Shown here: positions 40,033-50,016 of the stretch, piece by piece
Layout of the letters: the number at the start of each line of letters is the position of its first letter
Position numbering within the stretch: the stretch's first letter is position 1
Origin: Agrococcus sediminis
Lineage (GTDB): Bacteria; Actinomycetota; Actinomycetes; Actinomycetales; Microbacteriaceae
DNA length: 64,000 bases
Reading direction: 5' to 3'
NCBI RefSeq assembly: GCF_007923295.1
Contig: NZ_VOIR01000011.1
Coordinates: 496,001 to 560,000, forward strand
Program-made: the position numbers and the translations under genes
The notes under the pieces: generated by a model
Seen by the model: the letters and a program-made list of their open reading frames with translations, nothing else
Database searches by the model: none
Told to the model about the DNA's origin: nothing

Positions 40033-41829
40033 TCAGGACGCGTCGGGCCGGGCCTCGCGCCCGGCGGCCGCCGGGCGCACGACGGGGATCGACGACGTCG
40101 TGACGGGCGGGGCGACCGATCCGGGGGCCGACGCATCCGCCTCGAGCTGCGCCTGGGCGGCGCGCTCGGCCATCGCCTCTTCCATCGCCGACTTCTGGCG
40201 CAGCGGCGGCGCCTTGAAGAAGAACGACAGCACGAGCGCCACCCCGACGACGGCGAGCGCCACCCAGAAGGGCCCGCTCGTGGCGTTGGAGAAGCCGTCG
40301 AGGAACGGCGCGGCCAGCCGCGGGTCGGCGGTGTTGAGGAACGAGGAGTCCTCGTTGAGCGCCCCCCCGATGCGCTCGGGGTGCTGCAGCACGTCGAGGA
40401 TGCGCTCGTTGCCCGGGTCGGCGAGCACCGCGGGATCCTGCATCGCCGCGGCCAGGTCGGTGCGGAGGTCCTGGCGGCCGAACGCGGTCTGCAGCGTCTC
40501 GGGCAGGCGCGCGAACAGCATCGAGAAGACCACCGCGACGCCGGCCGTGCCGCCGAGCTGGCGGAAGAACGTGGCGGCGCTCGTCGCGACGCCCATGTCC
40601 TTCGGCTGCACGGCGTTCTGGCTCGCGATCGTGAGCGTCTGCATGAGCTGCCCGAGGCCGAGGCCCAGCAGCAGCTGGCCGAGCAGCAGCACCCACAGCG
40701 GGCTGTCGAAGCGCAGCGTGACGAGCACGCCGTAGGCGACGGCCATGACCGCGAGGCCCACGACCGGGAAGAAGCGGTAGCGGCCCGTGCGGGCGACGAT
40801 CTGCCCGGAAGCGATCGACGCGATCATGAGGCCCAGGATCATCGGGAGCGTGGCGAGGCCCGCCTCGGTCGGGTTCATGCCGTGCACGATCTGCAGCACG
40901 AACGGGATCATCATCATGCCCGCGAACATGCCGAAGCCGGTGAAGACGCCGAGCACGGTCGCCATCGAGAAGGTGCTGCTGCCGAACAGGTGCAGCGGGA
41001 TGAGCGCGGCATCGCCCATGCGGCGCTCGACGGCGATGAACGCCACGACGCCGAGCACGCCGACGACGTAGCAGGCGAGGGCGGCGGGCGACGCCCATCC
41101 CCACTCCCGGCCCTGCTCGGCCACGAGCAGCAGCGGCACGACGCCGATGGCGAGCAGCGCCGCGCCCCACCAGTCGATGCGCACGCGCTCGTGGTGGGCG
41201 GGCAGGTGCAGGAACCGCCAGACCATCGTGAGCGCGGCGACGCCGATCGGCAGGTTGACGAGGAACACCCAGCGCCAGCCCTCGAGGAAGAGGATGCGGT
41301 CGGCGCCGGCGAGCACGCCGCCGATGAGCGGCCCGAGGATCGACGAGACGCCGAAGACGGCGAGGAAGTAGCCCTGGTACTTGGCGCGCTCGCGGGGGCT
41401 CAGCACGTCGGCCATGATCGTGAGCGGCAGCGACATGAGGCCGCCGGCGCCGAGGCCCTGGATCGCGCGGAACGCCGCGAGCTGGATCATGTCCTGCGCG
41501 AACGACGACAGGATCGAGCCGAGCAGGAACAGCACGATCGCGATGAGGAAGAGCGGCCTGCGGCCGAAGATGTCGCTGAGCTTGCCGTAGATGGGCGTGA
41601 CGATCGTCGAGACGATGAGGAACGCGGTCACGACCCACACCTGCAGGTCGAGGCCCTGGAGGTCGTCGGCGATCGTGCGCATCGAGGTGCCGACGACGGT
41701 CTGCGAGAGCGACGACAGGAACATCGCGATCATGAGGCCGGCCAGCACGAGCATGATCTGGCGGTGGGTCATCAGGGGTGCGTCGGGCGCGTCGGCGCCC
41801 TCGACGGAGCGCGACTCGCGCTGCGACAT
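40033..41829 (-). CDS. MFS drug exporter, DHA2 (EmrB/QacA) family
   Basis: A 598-residue, 14-helix proton-driven exporter. Helix 1 has 'MIAMFLSSLSQTVVGTSMRT', motif A is 'GKLSDIFGRRPLF', and motif C-like 'GPLIGGVLAGADRILFLEGW' lies in helix 5, all usual for DHA2. A large outer loop occurs before the last helices (about 455-525), and the C-terminal tail is acidic and long. DHA2 proteins expel dyes, biocides and antibiotics. A 15-bp near-palindrome covers its promoter, but no regulator gene is adjacent. Confidence 0.9.
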   Translation of the reverse strand: MSQRESRSVEGADAPDAPLMTHRQIMLVLAGLMIAMFLSSLSQTVVGTSMRTIADDLQGLDLQVWVVTAFLIVSTIVTPIYGKLSDIFGRRPLFLIAIVLFLLGSILSSFAQDMIQLAAFRAIQGLGAGGLMSLPLTIMADVLSPRERAKYQGYFLAVFGVSSILGPLIGGVLAGADRILFLEGWRWVFLVNLPIGVAALTMVWRFLHLPAHHERVRIDWWGAALLAIGVVPLLLVAEQGREWGWASPAALACYVVGVLGVVAFIAVERRMGDAALIPLHLFGSSTFSMATVLGVFTGFGMFAGMMMIPFVLQIVHGMNPTEAGLATLPMILGLMIASIASGQIVARTGRYRFFPVVGLAVMAVAYGVLVTLRFDSPLWVLLLGQLLLGLGLGQLMQTLTIASQNAVQPKDMGVATSAATFFRQLGGTAGVAVVFSMLFARLPETLQTAFGRQDLRTDLAAAMQDPAVLADPGNERILDVLQHPERIGGALNEDSSFLNTADPRLAAPFLDGFSNATSGPFWVALAVVGVALVLSFFFKAPPLRQKSAMEEAMAERAAQAQLEADASAPGSVAPPVTTSSIPVVRPAAAGREARPDAS

Positions 41830-41866
41830 GGGGGTCCTGCTCTCGAGGATTCACGTGTGGGGAAGA

Positions 41867-41881
41867 TCGTTAGTCTAGCGA
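41867..41881. promoter_or_regulatory. Near-palindrome over the exporter promoter
   Basis: TCGTTAGTCTAGCGA is symmetric around 41874 except for one pair. Read on the minus strand it contains TAGACT, the likely -10 box of the MFS exporter (leader about 30 nt). Placement and symmetry suit a repressor site. Confidence 0.45.
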
Positions 41882-41930
41882 ATGGTCTGGATGCGCGCCA
41901 GCCCGGCGCCGCGGATGGCACGATGGATGC

Positions 41931-42770
<840 letters not shown>

Positions 42771-42814
42771 TGGGCATGCGGGCGGCTCGCAGGCTCGCGA
42801 CGTAGCCTGCCGCC

Positions 42815-43111
42815 ATGGCGAAGGCAGGACGCAGCATCGGCCGCAGCGGCGGCGGCGGAGGGTTCGGCGGTGGATCGCGCAGCTTCTTCGGGGGCGGGTC
42901 GCGCTCGGGCGGCGGCGGCTCGTTCGGCGGCGGCTCCTGGGGGCGATCGTCGAGCTCGCGCTCGCGCAGCTCCTGGAACTGGAGCCCCTCGACGGGCGGC
43001 TCCTCGCGCCCGCACCGTGGCAGCGGCGGCGAGGCGCCGAGCGCCGTCTCGTGGGTGCTGATCATCGCCATCCTCGCGATCGCGCTCTTCCTCACCTACG
43101 GCGTCGGCTGA
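42815..43111 (+). CDS. Gly/Ser-rich protein with C-terminal membrane helix
   Basis: A 98-residue protein: a basic Gly/Ser/Arg-rich head with 'FGGGSRSFFGGGSRSGGGGS'-type repeats, a Trp at 'SSWNWSP', and one C-terminal membrane helix 'SWVLIIAILAIALFLTYGVG'. The layout is that of a tail-anchored protein with a disordered cytoplasmic part. Similar small proteins occur in Microbacteriaceae, without known role. TAGCCT is 6 nt before the ATG. Confidence 0.65.
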   Translation: MAKAGRSIGRSGGGGGFGGGSRSFFGGGSRSGGGGSFGGGSWGRSSSSRSRSSWNWSPSTGGSSRPHRGSGGEAPSAVSWVLIIAILAIALFLTYGVG

Positions 43112-43146
43112 CGCGAGCCGGATGCGCCCACGCGTAGCCTGAGCGC

Positions 43147-44376
43147 ATGACGACGGCGCGCACGCGGCTCCCGAGGCCGCTCCTCGCGGTGGCCGCTGCG
43201 ACCGCGCTGCTGCTCTCCGGCTGCCAGGGGGTGTTCCAGCCCGCCACAGCCGACCCCGGCGCGACCGCGACCGACCCCGCGGCCCAGCCCGAGGCATCCG
43301 CCACCCCGACGCCCACGCCGGAGCCCGCCACCGTCTCGGTGTCGGCGATGGGCGACATGCTGCCGCACGACTCGGTGACCGCCGACGCCCTGCAGCCCGA
43401 CGGCAGCTACGACTACGGGCAGTTCTTCGACGCTGCGCGGCCGATCTGGGCCGACAGCGACCTCGTCTACTGCAACCAGGAGGCGCCGTCGGCGGGGGTC
43501 GAGCTGGGGCTCACCTACTACCCGGCGTTCAACGCGCCGCGCGAGTTCGCCGAGGGCATCGCCGACGCCGGATGCAACGTGATCGGCTTCGGCAACAACC
43601 ACACCTTCGACCGCGGCCAGGAGGGCGTCGACCGCACGCGCGCCGTGTGGGACGAGCTCGACCCGCTGCTCTTCTCGGGCGGCTTCCGGAGCCCCGAGGA
43701 GCAGGCGGAGGTGCCCGTGGCCGACGTCGACGGGCTCGCGGTGGCGTTCCTGAGCTTCGTCGACCTGTCGAACACGCCCACGAACGACCACGTCGTCACC
43801 TGGCTCGACGACCCGCTCGTCGAGCAGCAGCTCGCCGAGGCCGAGCAGCTCGCCGACGCGACGATGGTCGCGGTGCACTGGGGCAACGAGTACTCGGCGG
43901 TCGTCAGCGACCGCCAGCGCGAGCAGGCGCAGCGGCTCGCCGACCTCGGCGCCGACGTGATCCTCGGCACGCACCCGCACGTGCTGCAGGAGGCCGAGTG
44001 GATCGAGCGCGCCGACGGCACCCGCGCGTTCGTGTACTACTCGCTCGGCAACGCGCTCTCGACGCAGATGGCGGTGCCGCGCGTGGTGAGCGCGGTCGCG
44101 CAGTTCGACCTCGTGGGGGAGCCCGGCGGACCGGTCGAGGTGGTCGACCCGGCGGCGGTGCCGCTCTACATGCACTTCGACCTGACGCCCGCGCAGTTCC
44201 AGTCGGGCGCGTGGGTCAACCGGCGCAACCTGCAGCTGCACCCGCTCGTCGACGCGGCGGAGCCCATCACGCGCTCGGCGTGGCGCAACGAGCTGACGGT
44301 CGAGTCGGGCGTGCAGCTCGTGACGGATGTGCTCGGTCCCGACGTGCGCATCGTGACGGAGTCGTTCGCGCCCTGA
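43147..44376 (+). CDS. CapA family lipoprotein (poly-gamma-glutamate synthesis-type metallophosphatase fold)
   Basis: A 409-residue lipoprotein with signal peptide and lipobox 'LLSGC', a Thr/Pro/Glu spacer, and a CapA (PGA_cap) domain: 'SAMGDMLPHDSV', 'IGFGNNHTFDRGQEGVD', 'MVAVHWGNEY' and 'ILGTHPHVLQEAEWI' hold the Asp/Asn/His metal-binding set of this calcineurin-like fold. No capB/capC genes lie near, so poly-gamma-glutamate synthesis is not implied; in many actinobacteria such proteins stand alone. TAGCCT is 6 nt before the ATG. Confidence 0.85.
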   Translation: MTTARTRLPRPLLAVAAATALLLSGCQGVFQPATADPGATATDPAAQPEASATPTPTPEPATVSVSAMGDMLPHDSVTADALQPDGSYDYGQFFDAARPIWADSDLVYCNQEAPSAGVELGLTYYPAFNAPREFAEGIADAGCNVIGFGNNHTFDRGQEGVDRTRAVWDELDPLLFSGGFRSPEEQAEVPVADVDGLAVAFLSFVDLSNTPTNDHVVTWLDDPLVEQQLAEAEQLADATMVAVHWGNEYSAVVSDRQREQAQRLADLGADVILGTHPHVLQEAEWIERADGTRAFVYYSLGNALSTQMAVPRVVSAVAQFDLVGEPGGPVEVVDPAAVPLYMHFDLTPAQFQSGAWVNRRNLQLHPLVDAAEPITRSAWRNELTVESGVQLVTDVLGPDVRIVTESFAP

Positions 44377-44399
44377 CCCGGCCCGGCGGGTCGCCCCCC

Positions 44400-44504
44400 C
44401 GCTCGTCGAGCAGGCCACGCAGGCCGCATCGAGACGACGACCGCTCGGACGGCGGTCCAGATCTCGATACGCGCTTCGCGCTACTCGATCAGCGGAGGGG
44501 TCAG
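44400..44504. repeat. Intergenic inverted repeat of the TCGAG hairpin family
   Basis: CGCTCGTCGAGCAGG at the left and the block at about 44461-44497 (ATCTCGATACGCGCTTCGCG and CTACTCGATCAGCG) are related to the repeats at 7503-7598. The right half folds on its own through GCGCGAAGCGCG. It separates the converging capA-like and pgm genes and probably ends both transcripts. Confidence 0.7.
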
Positions 44505-44528
44505 CGGGAGAGGCCGCCGAGCGCCGCG

Positions 44529-46163
44529 TCAGCCAGCGAGGGCCGCGTCGACGATCTGCTTCGCCTCCGCCTGCACCTGCCGCAGGTGCTCCTCGCCCGC
44601 GAACGACTCGGCGTAGATCTTGTAGACGTCCTCCGTGCCCGACGGGCGGGCGGCGAACCAGGCGCGCTCGGTGACCACCTTCAGCCCGCCGATCGCGGCA
44701 CCGTTGCCGGGCGCCTCCGTCAGCTTCGCGACGATCGGGTCGCCGGCGAGCTCGGTCGCCGCGACCGCATCGCCCGTCAGCTTGCCCAGCCGCGCCTTCT
44801 GCTCGCGCGACGCCGGCGCATCCACCCGCTCGTACACCGGCGCGCCGAAGCGCTCGGTCAGCTCGCCGTAGAGCTGCGACGGGCTCTTGCCCGTCACCGC
44901 GCGGATCTCGGACGCGAGCAGGCACAGCAGGATGCCGTCCTTGTCGGTCGTCCAGACGGTGCCGTCCATCTGCAGGAACGAAGCGCCCGCGCTCTCCTCG
45001 CCGCCGAAGCCCACCGAGCCATCGACGAGCCCCGGCACGAACCACTTGAACCCGACGGGCACCTCCCACAGCCGCCGCCCGAGCGACTCGGCCACCCGGT
45101 CGATCATCGACGAGGAGACGAGCGTCTTGCCGATCGCGGCGTCGGCGCGCCAGTGCGGCCGGTGCGCGTAGAGGTACTCGATCGCGACGGCGAGGAAGTG
45201 GTTGGGGTTCATGAGGCCGCCGTCGGGCGTGACGATGCCGTGCCGGTCGGCGTCGGCGTCGTTGCCGGTGAGGATGTCGAACTCCTCGCGCCGCGCGAGC
45301 ACCGACGCCATGGCGCTCGGGCTCGAGCAGTCCATGCGGATCTTCTCGTCCCAGTCGAGCGTCATGAACGACCACGTCGGGTCGACGGCCGGGTTCGTCA
45401 CCGTCAGGTCGATGCCGTAGCGCTCGGCGATCGCGCCGTAGTAGTCGACCGCCGCGCCGCCGAGCGGGTCGGCGCCGATGTGGAGGCCCGCGGCCGTGAT
45501 CGCCTCGAAGTCGATGACCCGGCCGAGCGCCGAGACGTACTCCTCGCGGAAGTCGTACAGCTCGACGCGGTGGTCGCTGCCGCCGGTCACCTCGACGCGC
45601 TGCACGCCCTCGAGGCCGGCGGCGATGAGCTCGTTGGCGCGCTTCGCGATCCACCCGGTCGCGTCGGAGTCGGCCGGGCCGCCGTGCGGCGGGTTGTACT
45701 TGAAGCCGCCGTCGCGCGGCGGGTTGTGCGACGGGGTCACGACGATGCCGTCTGCGCGGTCGTCGTCGGATGCCTCGGCGTTGTAGGCGAGGATCGCGCG
45801 CGAGACCGCCGGGGTCGGCGTGACCGAGCCGCGCGCATCCGCCATCACCCGCACGCCGTTGGCGACGAGCACCTCGAGCGCGGAGCGCTCCGCCGGCAGC
45901 GACAGCGCGTGCGTGTCGCGGCCGATGAAGAGCGGCCCGGTGATGCCCTGGCTCGCGCGGTACTCGCAGATCGCCTGGGTGATCGCGAGGATGTGCGCCT
46001 CGTTGAAGGCGGTGTCGAGGGCGCTGCCGCGGTGGCCGCTCGTGCCGAACGCGACCGCCTGGTCGGGGTTCGTCACGTCGGGCGTCAGCTCGTAGTACGC
46101 GCGCTCGAGGGCGGCGACATCGATGAGGTCGTTGGGCTGGGCGACGGTGCCGGCTCTGCTCAT
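44529..46163 (-). CDS. pgm: Phosphoglucomutase (alpha-D-glucose phosphate specific)
   Basis: A 544-residue enzyme that interconverts glucose 1- and 6-phosphate, linking glycolysis with glycogen, trehalose and wall sugars. The phospho-serine is in '[17 protein letters not shown]', the magnesium loop in '[14 protein letters not shown]', the sugar-ring loop in '[11 protein letters not shown]', and the phosphate site in '[13 protein letters not shown]'. The length fits the bacterial Pgm of about 545 residues. TTGGAT lies 6 nt before the ATG; in-frame upstream codons are ignored. Confidence 0.95.
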   Translation of the reverse strand: MSRAGTVAQPNDLIDVAALERAYYELTPDVTNPDQAVAFGTSGHRGSALDTAFNEAHILAITQAICEYRASQGITGPLFIGRDTHALSLPAERSALEVLVANGVRVMADARGSVTPTPAVSRAILAYNAEASDDDRADGIVVTPSHNPPRDGGFKYNPPHGGPADSDATGWIAKRANELIAAGLEGVQRVEVTGGSDHRVELYDFREEYVSALGRVIDFEAITAAGLHIGADPLGGAAVDYYGAIAERYGIDLTVTNPAVDPTWSFMTLDWDEKIRMDCSSPSAMASVLARREEFDILTGNDADADRHGIVTPDGGLMNPNHFLAVAIEYLYAHRPHWRADAAIGKTLVSSSMIDRVAESLGRRLWEVPVGFKWFVPGLVDGSVGFGGEESAGASFLQMDGTVWTTDKDGILLCLLASEIRAVTGKSPSQLYGELTERFGAPVYERVDAPASREQKARLGKLTGDAVAATELAGDPIVAKLTEAPGNGAAIGGLKVVTERAWFAARPSGTEDVYKIYAESFAGEEHLRQVQAEAKQIVDAALAG

Positions 46164-46249
46164 GGCACCATCCAAGCACCGCGCGCCTGAGCCAGGGCGG
46201 CAGGATGTCACCCGTTGTCGCAGCCCGGTGCCGGTGCCACACTGTGGCC

Positions 46250-47614
46250 GTGGACGACCGGGCGAGGGCTCTGGACGCCGCGCACCGCAGCGCGACGGCA
46301 TTCCTCGGCACGCTCGACGAGCGGCCGGTGTGGCCGCGCGCGAGCCTCGACGAGATGCTCGAGGTCTTCGGCGGCGCGCTGCCGGAGGAGGGCGCCGACC
46401 CGGCGGCGGTCGTGGAGGAGCTCGCGCGCGGCGCCGACGCGGGCCTGGCCGGCATCCCCGGCCCCCGCTTCTTCGGCTTCGTGATCGGCGGCACGCTGCC
46501 GGCGGCGCTCGCGGCCGACTGGCTCGTGTCGGCGTGGGACCAGAACTCCGGCTCGGCGATGCTGACCCCGGCGACGGTGGCGCTCGAGCGGGTCGCGGGG
46601 CAGTGGATGCTCGACCTCTTCGGCCTGCCGGCCACGGCGAGCGTCGGCTTCGTCACGGGCGGCCAGGTCGCCAACTTCACGTGCCTCGCCGCCGCCCGCA
46701 ACGCCGTGCTCGCGCGGGCGGGCTGGGACCTGGCCGACCTCGGGCTGCACGGCGCCCCCGCGATCCGCCTCGTCGTCGGCGCCGACCGCCACGGCTCGAT
46801 CGACCGCGCGGTGCGCTTCCTGGGCATCGGGCGCAGCGAGATCGTCGTCGTCGACGCCGACGAGGAGGGGCGGATGCGCCCGGACGCCCTCGAGCGCACG
46901 CTCGAGCACGGCGAGGGGCCGCTCATCGTCTGCCTGCAGGCGGGCGAGGTGCACACGGGTGCGTTCGACGACTTCGCCGCGCTCATCCCGATCGCGCACC
47001 GCAACGCGGCGTGGGTGCACGTCGACGGCGCCTTCGGGCTGTGGGCGGCGGCGAGCCCAGCGCTGCGGCACCTCACCGAGGGCATGGCGCAGGCCGACTC
47101 GTGGGCGACCGACGCGCACAAGACGCTCAACGTGCCGTACGACTGCGGCATGGCGATCGTGCGCGACCCGGCCGACTCGATCGCCGCCTTTCGCACCGGC
47201 GGCGACTACCTCGTCTACACCGGCCTCGATCCGTGGGACGTGACGCCCGAGCTCTCGCGCCGCGCACGCGGCGTGCCCGCCTGGGCGGCGCTGCGCAGCC
47301 TCGGCCGCACCGGGGTCGCGGCCCTCGTCGACAGGCTGCGGGCGAACGCGCTCGCGATGGCCGAGGGGCTCGACGCGATCGACGGCGTCGAGGTGGTGGC
47401 CGAGGTGCCGTACACGCAGGTCATGTTCCGGATGGGCTCCGACGACGCGACGCGGGCGCTCGGCGCCGCGATCCTCGCCGAGGGCACCGCGGTCGTGACG
47501 GGCGCCGAGTGGCGCGGCCGCGCGGCGCTGCGCTGCTCGATGTCGTCGTGGGCGACGCAGCCGAGCGACGTCGAGCGCACGCTCGCCGCGATCCGCGCCC
47601 TCGCCGCCGCCTGA
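46250..47614 (+). CDS. PLP-dependent group II amino acid decarboxylase-like protein
   Basis: A 454-residue fold-type I PLP enzyme of the aromatic/glutamate decarboxylase group. '[20 protein letters not shown]' is the substrate-side opening, '[20 protein letters not shown]' binds the PLP phosphate, and the PLP lysine lies in '[17 protein letters not shown]'. The replacement of the usual 'DAHKWL' with '[13 protein letters not shown]' is typical of the aspartate aminotransferase-superfamily relatives annotated as decarboxylases in actinobacteria. The substrate is not clear. GTG 46250 follows CACACT by 6 nt. Confidence 0.82.
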   Translation: MDDRARALDAAHRSATAFLGTLDERPVWPRASLDEMLEVFGGALPEEGADPAAVVEELARGADAGLAGIPGPRFFGFVIGGTLPAALAADWLVSAWDQNSGSAMLTPATVALERVAGQWMLDLFGLPATASVGFVTGGQVANFTCLAAARNAVLARAGWDLADLGLHGAPAIRLVVGADRHGSIDRAVRFLGIGRSEIVVVDADEEGRMRPDALERTLEHGEGPLIVCLQAGEVHTGAFDDFAALIPIAHRNAAWVHVDGAFGLWAAASPALRHLTEGMAQADSWATDAHKTLNVPYDCGMAIVRDPADSIAAFRTGGDYLVYTGLDPWDVTPELSRRARGVPAWAALRSLGRTGVAALVDRLRANALAMAEGLDAIDGVEVVAEVPYTQVMFRMGSDDATRALGAAILAEGTAVVTGAEWRGRAALRCSMSSWATQPSDVERTLAAIRALAAA

Positions 47615-47644
47615 CGTCGCGCCGCCGCGACCTAGGCTGGAGCC

Positions 47645-48583
47645 ATGACCCAGCCCCGCGTCGTCACGTTCCTCGGCCCCCGCGGCACGTTCACCGAGGC
47701 GGCGCTCGAGCAGGTCCCCGGCCTCGAGGACGCCGAGCGGGTGCCGGTCGCGAACGTCGCCGAGGCGCTCGCCGCGGTCTCCGAGGGCCGCTCCGACGCG
47801 GCGATGATCGCGATCGAGAACTCGATCGAGGGCGGCGTGACCGCCGCCCAGGACGCGCTCGCCGCGACCCCGGGCATCCGCATCCTCTCCGAGCACGTCG
47901 TGAGCGTGAACTTCTCGCTCGTCGCACCCGCGGGCGCGCGCCTCGACGACATCCGCGTCATCGCGGCCCACCCGGTCGCGTGGGCGCAGTGCGCCGGCTG
48001 GCTGCAGCGCGAGCTGCCCGGTCGCGCGCACCTGCCCGCCGCCTCCAACGTGACCGCGGCCGCCGACCTCGGCAGCGGCACCGCGCAGGCGGCGCTCTCG
48101 ACGCCCACCATCGGCCACTGGGTCGAGGGGCTCGACGTGCTCGCCGACCGGATCGGCGACAACCCGGATGCGGTGACGCGCTTCCTGTTCGTGGGCCGCG
48201 CGGGCGCGCCCGGCGAGCCGACCGGCTCCGACAAGACGAGCCTCGTCGTCGAGCTGCCGAGCGACGAGCCGGGCATGCTGCTCGACATGCTCGAGCAGTT
48301 CGCCACCCGCGGGGTCAACCTCTCGCTCATCCAGTCGCGGCCCATCGGCGACCGGCTCGGGCGCTACCGCTTCGTGATGGACGCCGACGGCCACATCCGC
48401 GACGAGCGGGTGGCGGATGCGCTGCTCGGCCTCAAGCGCTTCAGCCCGTCGGTGACGTTCCTGGGCTCGTACCCGCGGGCCGACGGCCAGCGGATCGAGG
48501 TCGAGCACCGCTACTCGAACGCGTCGTTCGAGGACGCGCGCGACTGGCTGCGGGGGCTGCTCGCGGGGGAGCCGGACGCCTGA
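47645..48583 (+). CDS. pheA: Prephenate dehydratase
   Basis: A 312-residue stand-alone enzyme that makes phenylpyruvate from prephenate. The catalytic domain has 'FLGPRGTFTEAAL', 'IAIENSIEGGVT' and the hallmark 'AVTRFLFVGR' (Thr-Arg-Phe). A C-terminal ACT domain ('LPSDEPGMLLDMLEQFATRG', 'LSLIQSRPIGDRLGRYRFVM') should bind phenylalanine for feedback control. TAGGCT is 6 nt before the ATG, so the gene is probably leaderless. The chorismate mutase needed to feed it is at 1167-1457. Confidence 0.94.
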   Translation: MTQPRVVTFLGPRGTFTEAALEQVPGLEDAERVPVANVAEALAAVSEGRSDAAMIAIENSIEGGVTAAQDALAATPGIRILSEHVVSVNFSLVAPAGARLDDIRVIAAHPVAWAQCAGWLQRELPGRAHLPAASNVTAAADLGSGTAQAALSTPTIGHWVEGLDVLADRIGDNPDAVTRFLFVGRAGAPGEPTGSDKTSLVVELPSDEPGMLLDMLEQFATRGVNLSLIQSRPIGDRLGRYRFVMDADGHIRDERVADALLGLKRFSPSVTFLGSYPRADGQRIEVEHRYSNASFEDARDWLRGLLAGEPDA

Positions 48584-48677
48584 TCGCTCGGCTCTGTTAC
48601 GCGATATGACGATAGGAGCCATAAGCCTGCGTTAGGTTTGGCGACGGCCACCGCCCCGACAGGAAGACAGGCTCACC

Positions 48678-49739
48678 GTGATCCTCACCGGTCTCGCGCT
48701 CGGCGCACTCCTCGGCTTCGCCCTGCAGCGGGGGAGGTTCTGCGTCACCGGCGCCTTCCGCGACGTGTGGCTCGCGCGGCAGTCGCGCTGGCTCACCGCC
48801 TTCTTCGTCACCATCGCCGTGCAGGCGGTCGGCGCCTTCGCGCTCGATGCCGCTGGCGTCATCGAGCTCGGCGGCGGCGCCTTCCCCTGGCTTGCGGCGA
48901 TCCTCGGCGGGCTCGTGTTCGGCTTCGCGATCGTCTACGCCGGCGGCTGCGCCACCGGCACCTACTACCGGGCCGGCGAGGGCCTCATCGGCTCGTGGAT
49001 CGCGCTCGGCGGGTACGCGCTCGCGGCGGCCATCATGAAGCACGGGCCCGGCGCACCCGTCGTCGAGGCGCTGCGCGGCGTCTCGGCGCCCGTGGGCACC
49101 GTGCACGAGCTGCTCGGCGTCAGCCCGTGGATCCTCGTCGCCCTGCTGGTCGCCGGCACGGCCGCAGCCGTCTGGCACCACCTCCGCAAGGACGCCGCCC
49201 GGCCGAAGCCGGTGCAGCTGCCGGCGCGGGGCACGGGCCTCGCGCGCATCCTCTTCGAGCGGCCCTGGAACGCGTTCGCCACGGCGCTCGTGATCGGTCT
49301 CCTCGGCATCGCCGCGTTCCCCCTCTCGTGGGCCACCGGCCGCGAGTCGGGCCTCGGCATCACCACCCCGAGCGCCGACATCGTTGCCTTCCTCGTCACG
49401 GGCGACGCCGAGCTCGTCGACTGGGGCGTGATGCTCGTGCTCGGCATCCTGCTCGGCTCGTTCATCGCCGCGAAGGGCTCCGGCGAGTTCCGGGTGCGGG
49501 TGCCCGACGCGCAGACCGTGCTGCGCTCCACCGGCGGCGGGCTGCTCATGGGCGTCGGCGCCGCGATCGCGGGCGGCTGCACCATCGGCAACGCGATGGT
49601 GGGCTCGGCCACCTTCACGCTGCAGGGCTGGGTCTCGTTCGCGGCCATGCTGCTCGGCACCGGCATCGCCGTGCGCTTCGTGTTCGGCGCCCGGCGCGCC
49701 GAGCGCACGGTCGCGGCACCGACGCCCGTCGGCGTCTGA
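48678..49739 (+). CDS. YeeE/YedE (TsuA-like) thiosulfate/sulfur transporter
   Basis: A 353-residue membrane protein with about ten helices. The three cysteine motifs that pass thiosulfate by hydrogen bonding are present: 'LQRGRFCVTGAFRD', 'IVYAGGCATGTYYRAGEG' and 'AGGCTIGNAMVGSATF'. The direct partner tusA-like gene follows after 49 bp, the same pair as E. coli yeeE-yeeD. The GTG start has AGGAAG about 11 nt upstream, a long spacing. The region 48600-48660 is unusually AT-rich for this genome and should hold the promoter (TTAGGTTT at about 48631). Confidence 0.9.
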   Translation: MILTGLALGALLGFALQRGRFCVTGAFRDVWLARQSRWLTAFFVTIAVQAVGAFALDAAGVIELGGGAFPWLAAILGGLVFGFAIVYAGGCATGTYYRAGEGLIGSWIALGGYALAAAIMKHGPGAPVVEALRGVSAPVGTVHELLGVSPWILVALLVAGTAAAVWHHLRKDAARPKPVQLPARGTGLARILFERPWNAFATALVIGLLGIAAFPLSWATGRESGLGITTPSADIVAFLVTGDAELVDWGVMLVLGILLGSFIAAKGSGEFRVRVPDAQTVLRSTGGGLLMGVGAAIAGGCTIGNAMVGSATFTLQGWVSFAAMLLGTGIAVRFVFGARRAERTVAAPTPVGV

Positions 49740-49788
49740 CGGCCATCGCATCCATCGACCACTCGTCCATCCACCATCAGGAGGAACC

Positions 49789-50016
49789 ATGACCGTCCAC
49801 GTGCTCGAGACCGAGGGCCAGGTGTGCCCGTTCCCGCTCGTCGAGGCGAAGCGCGCCATCGCGGGCATCGCCTCCGGCGACGAGCTGCGCATCGACTTCG
49901 ACTGCACCCAGGCGACCGACTCGCTGCCGCGCTGGGCGGCCGACGAGGGCTACCCGGTGACGGCCTTCGAGCGCACCGGCGACGCGAGCTGGACCATCAC
50001 GGTGCAGAAGCCCTAG
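49789..50016 (+). CDS. TusA family sulfurtransferase (YeeD-like)
   Basis: A 75-residue protein with the TusA signature 'GQVCPFPLVEAKRAI', Cys13 being the sulfur carrier. Next to YeeE it probably takes over imported thiosulfate or its sulfane sulfur. CAGGAGGAACC before the ATG is a strong ribosome site. The stop TAG overlaps that of the converging lipid-kinase gene (shared CTAG at 50013-50016). Confidence 0.9.
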   Translation: MTVHVLETEGQVCPFPLVEAKRAIAGIASGDELRIDFDCTQATDSLPRWAADEGYPVTAFERTGDASWTITVQKP

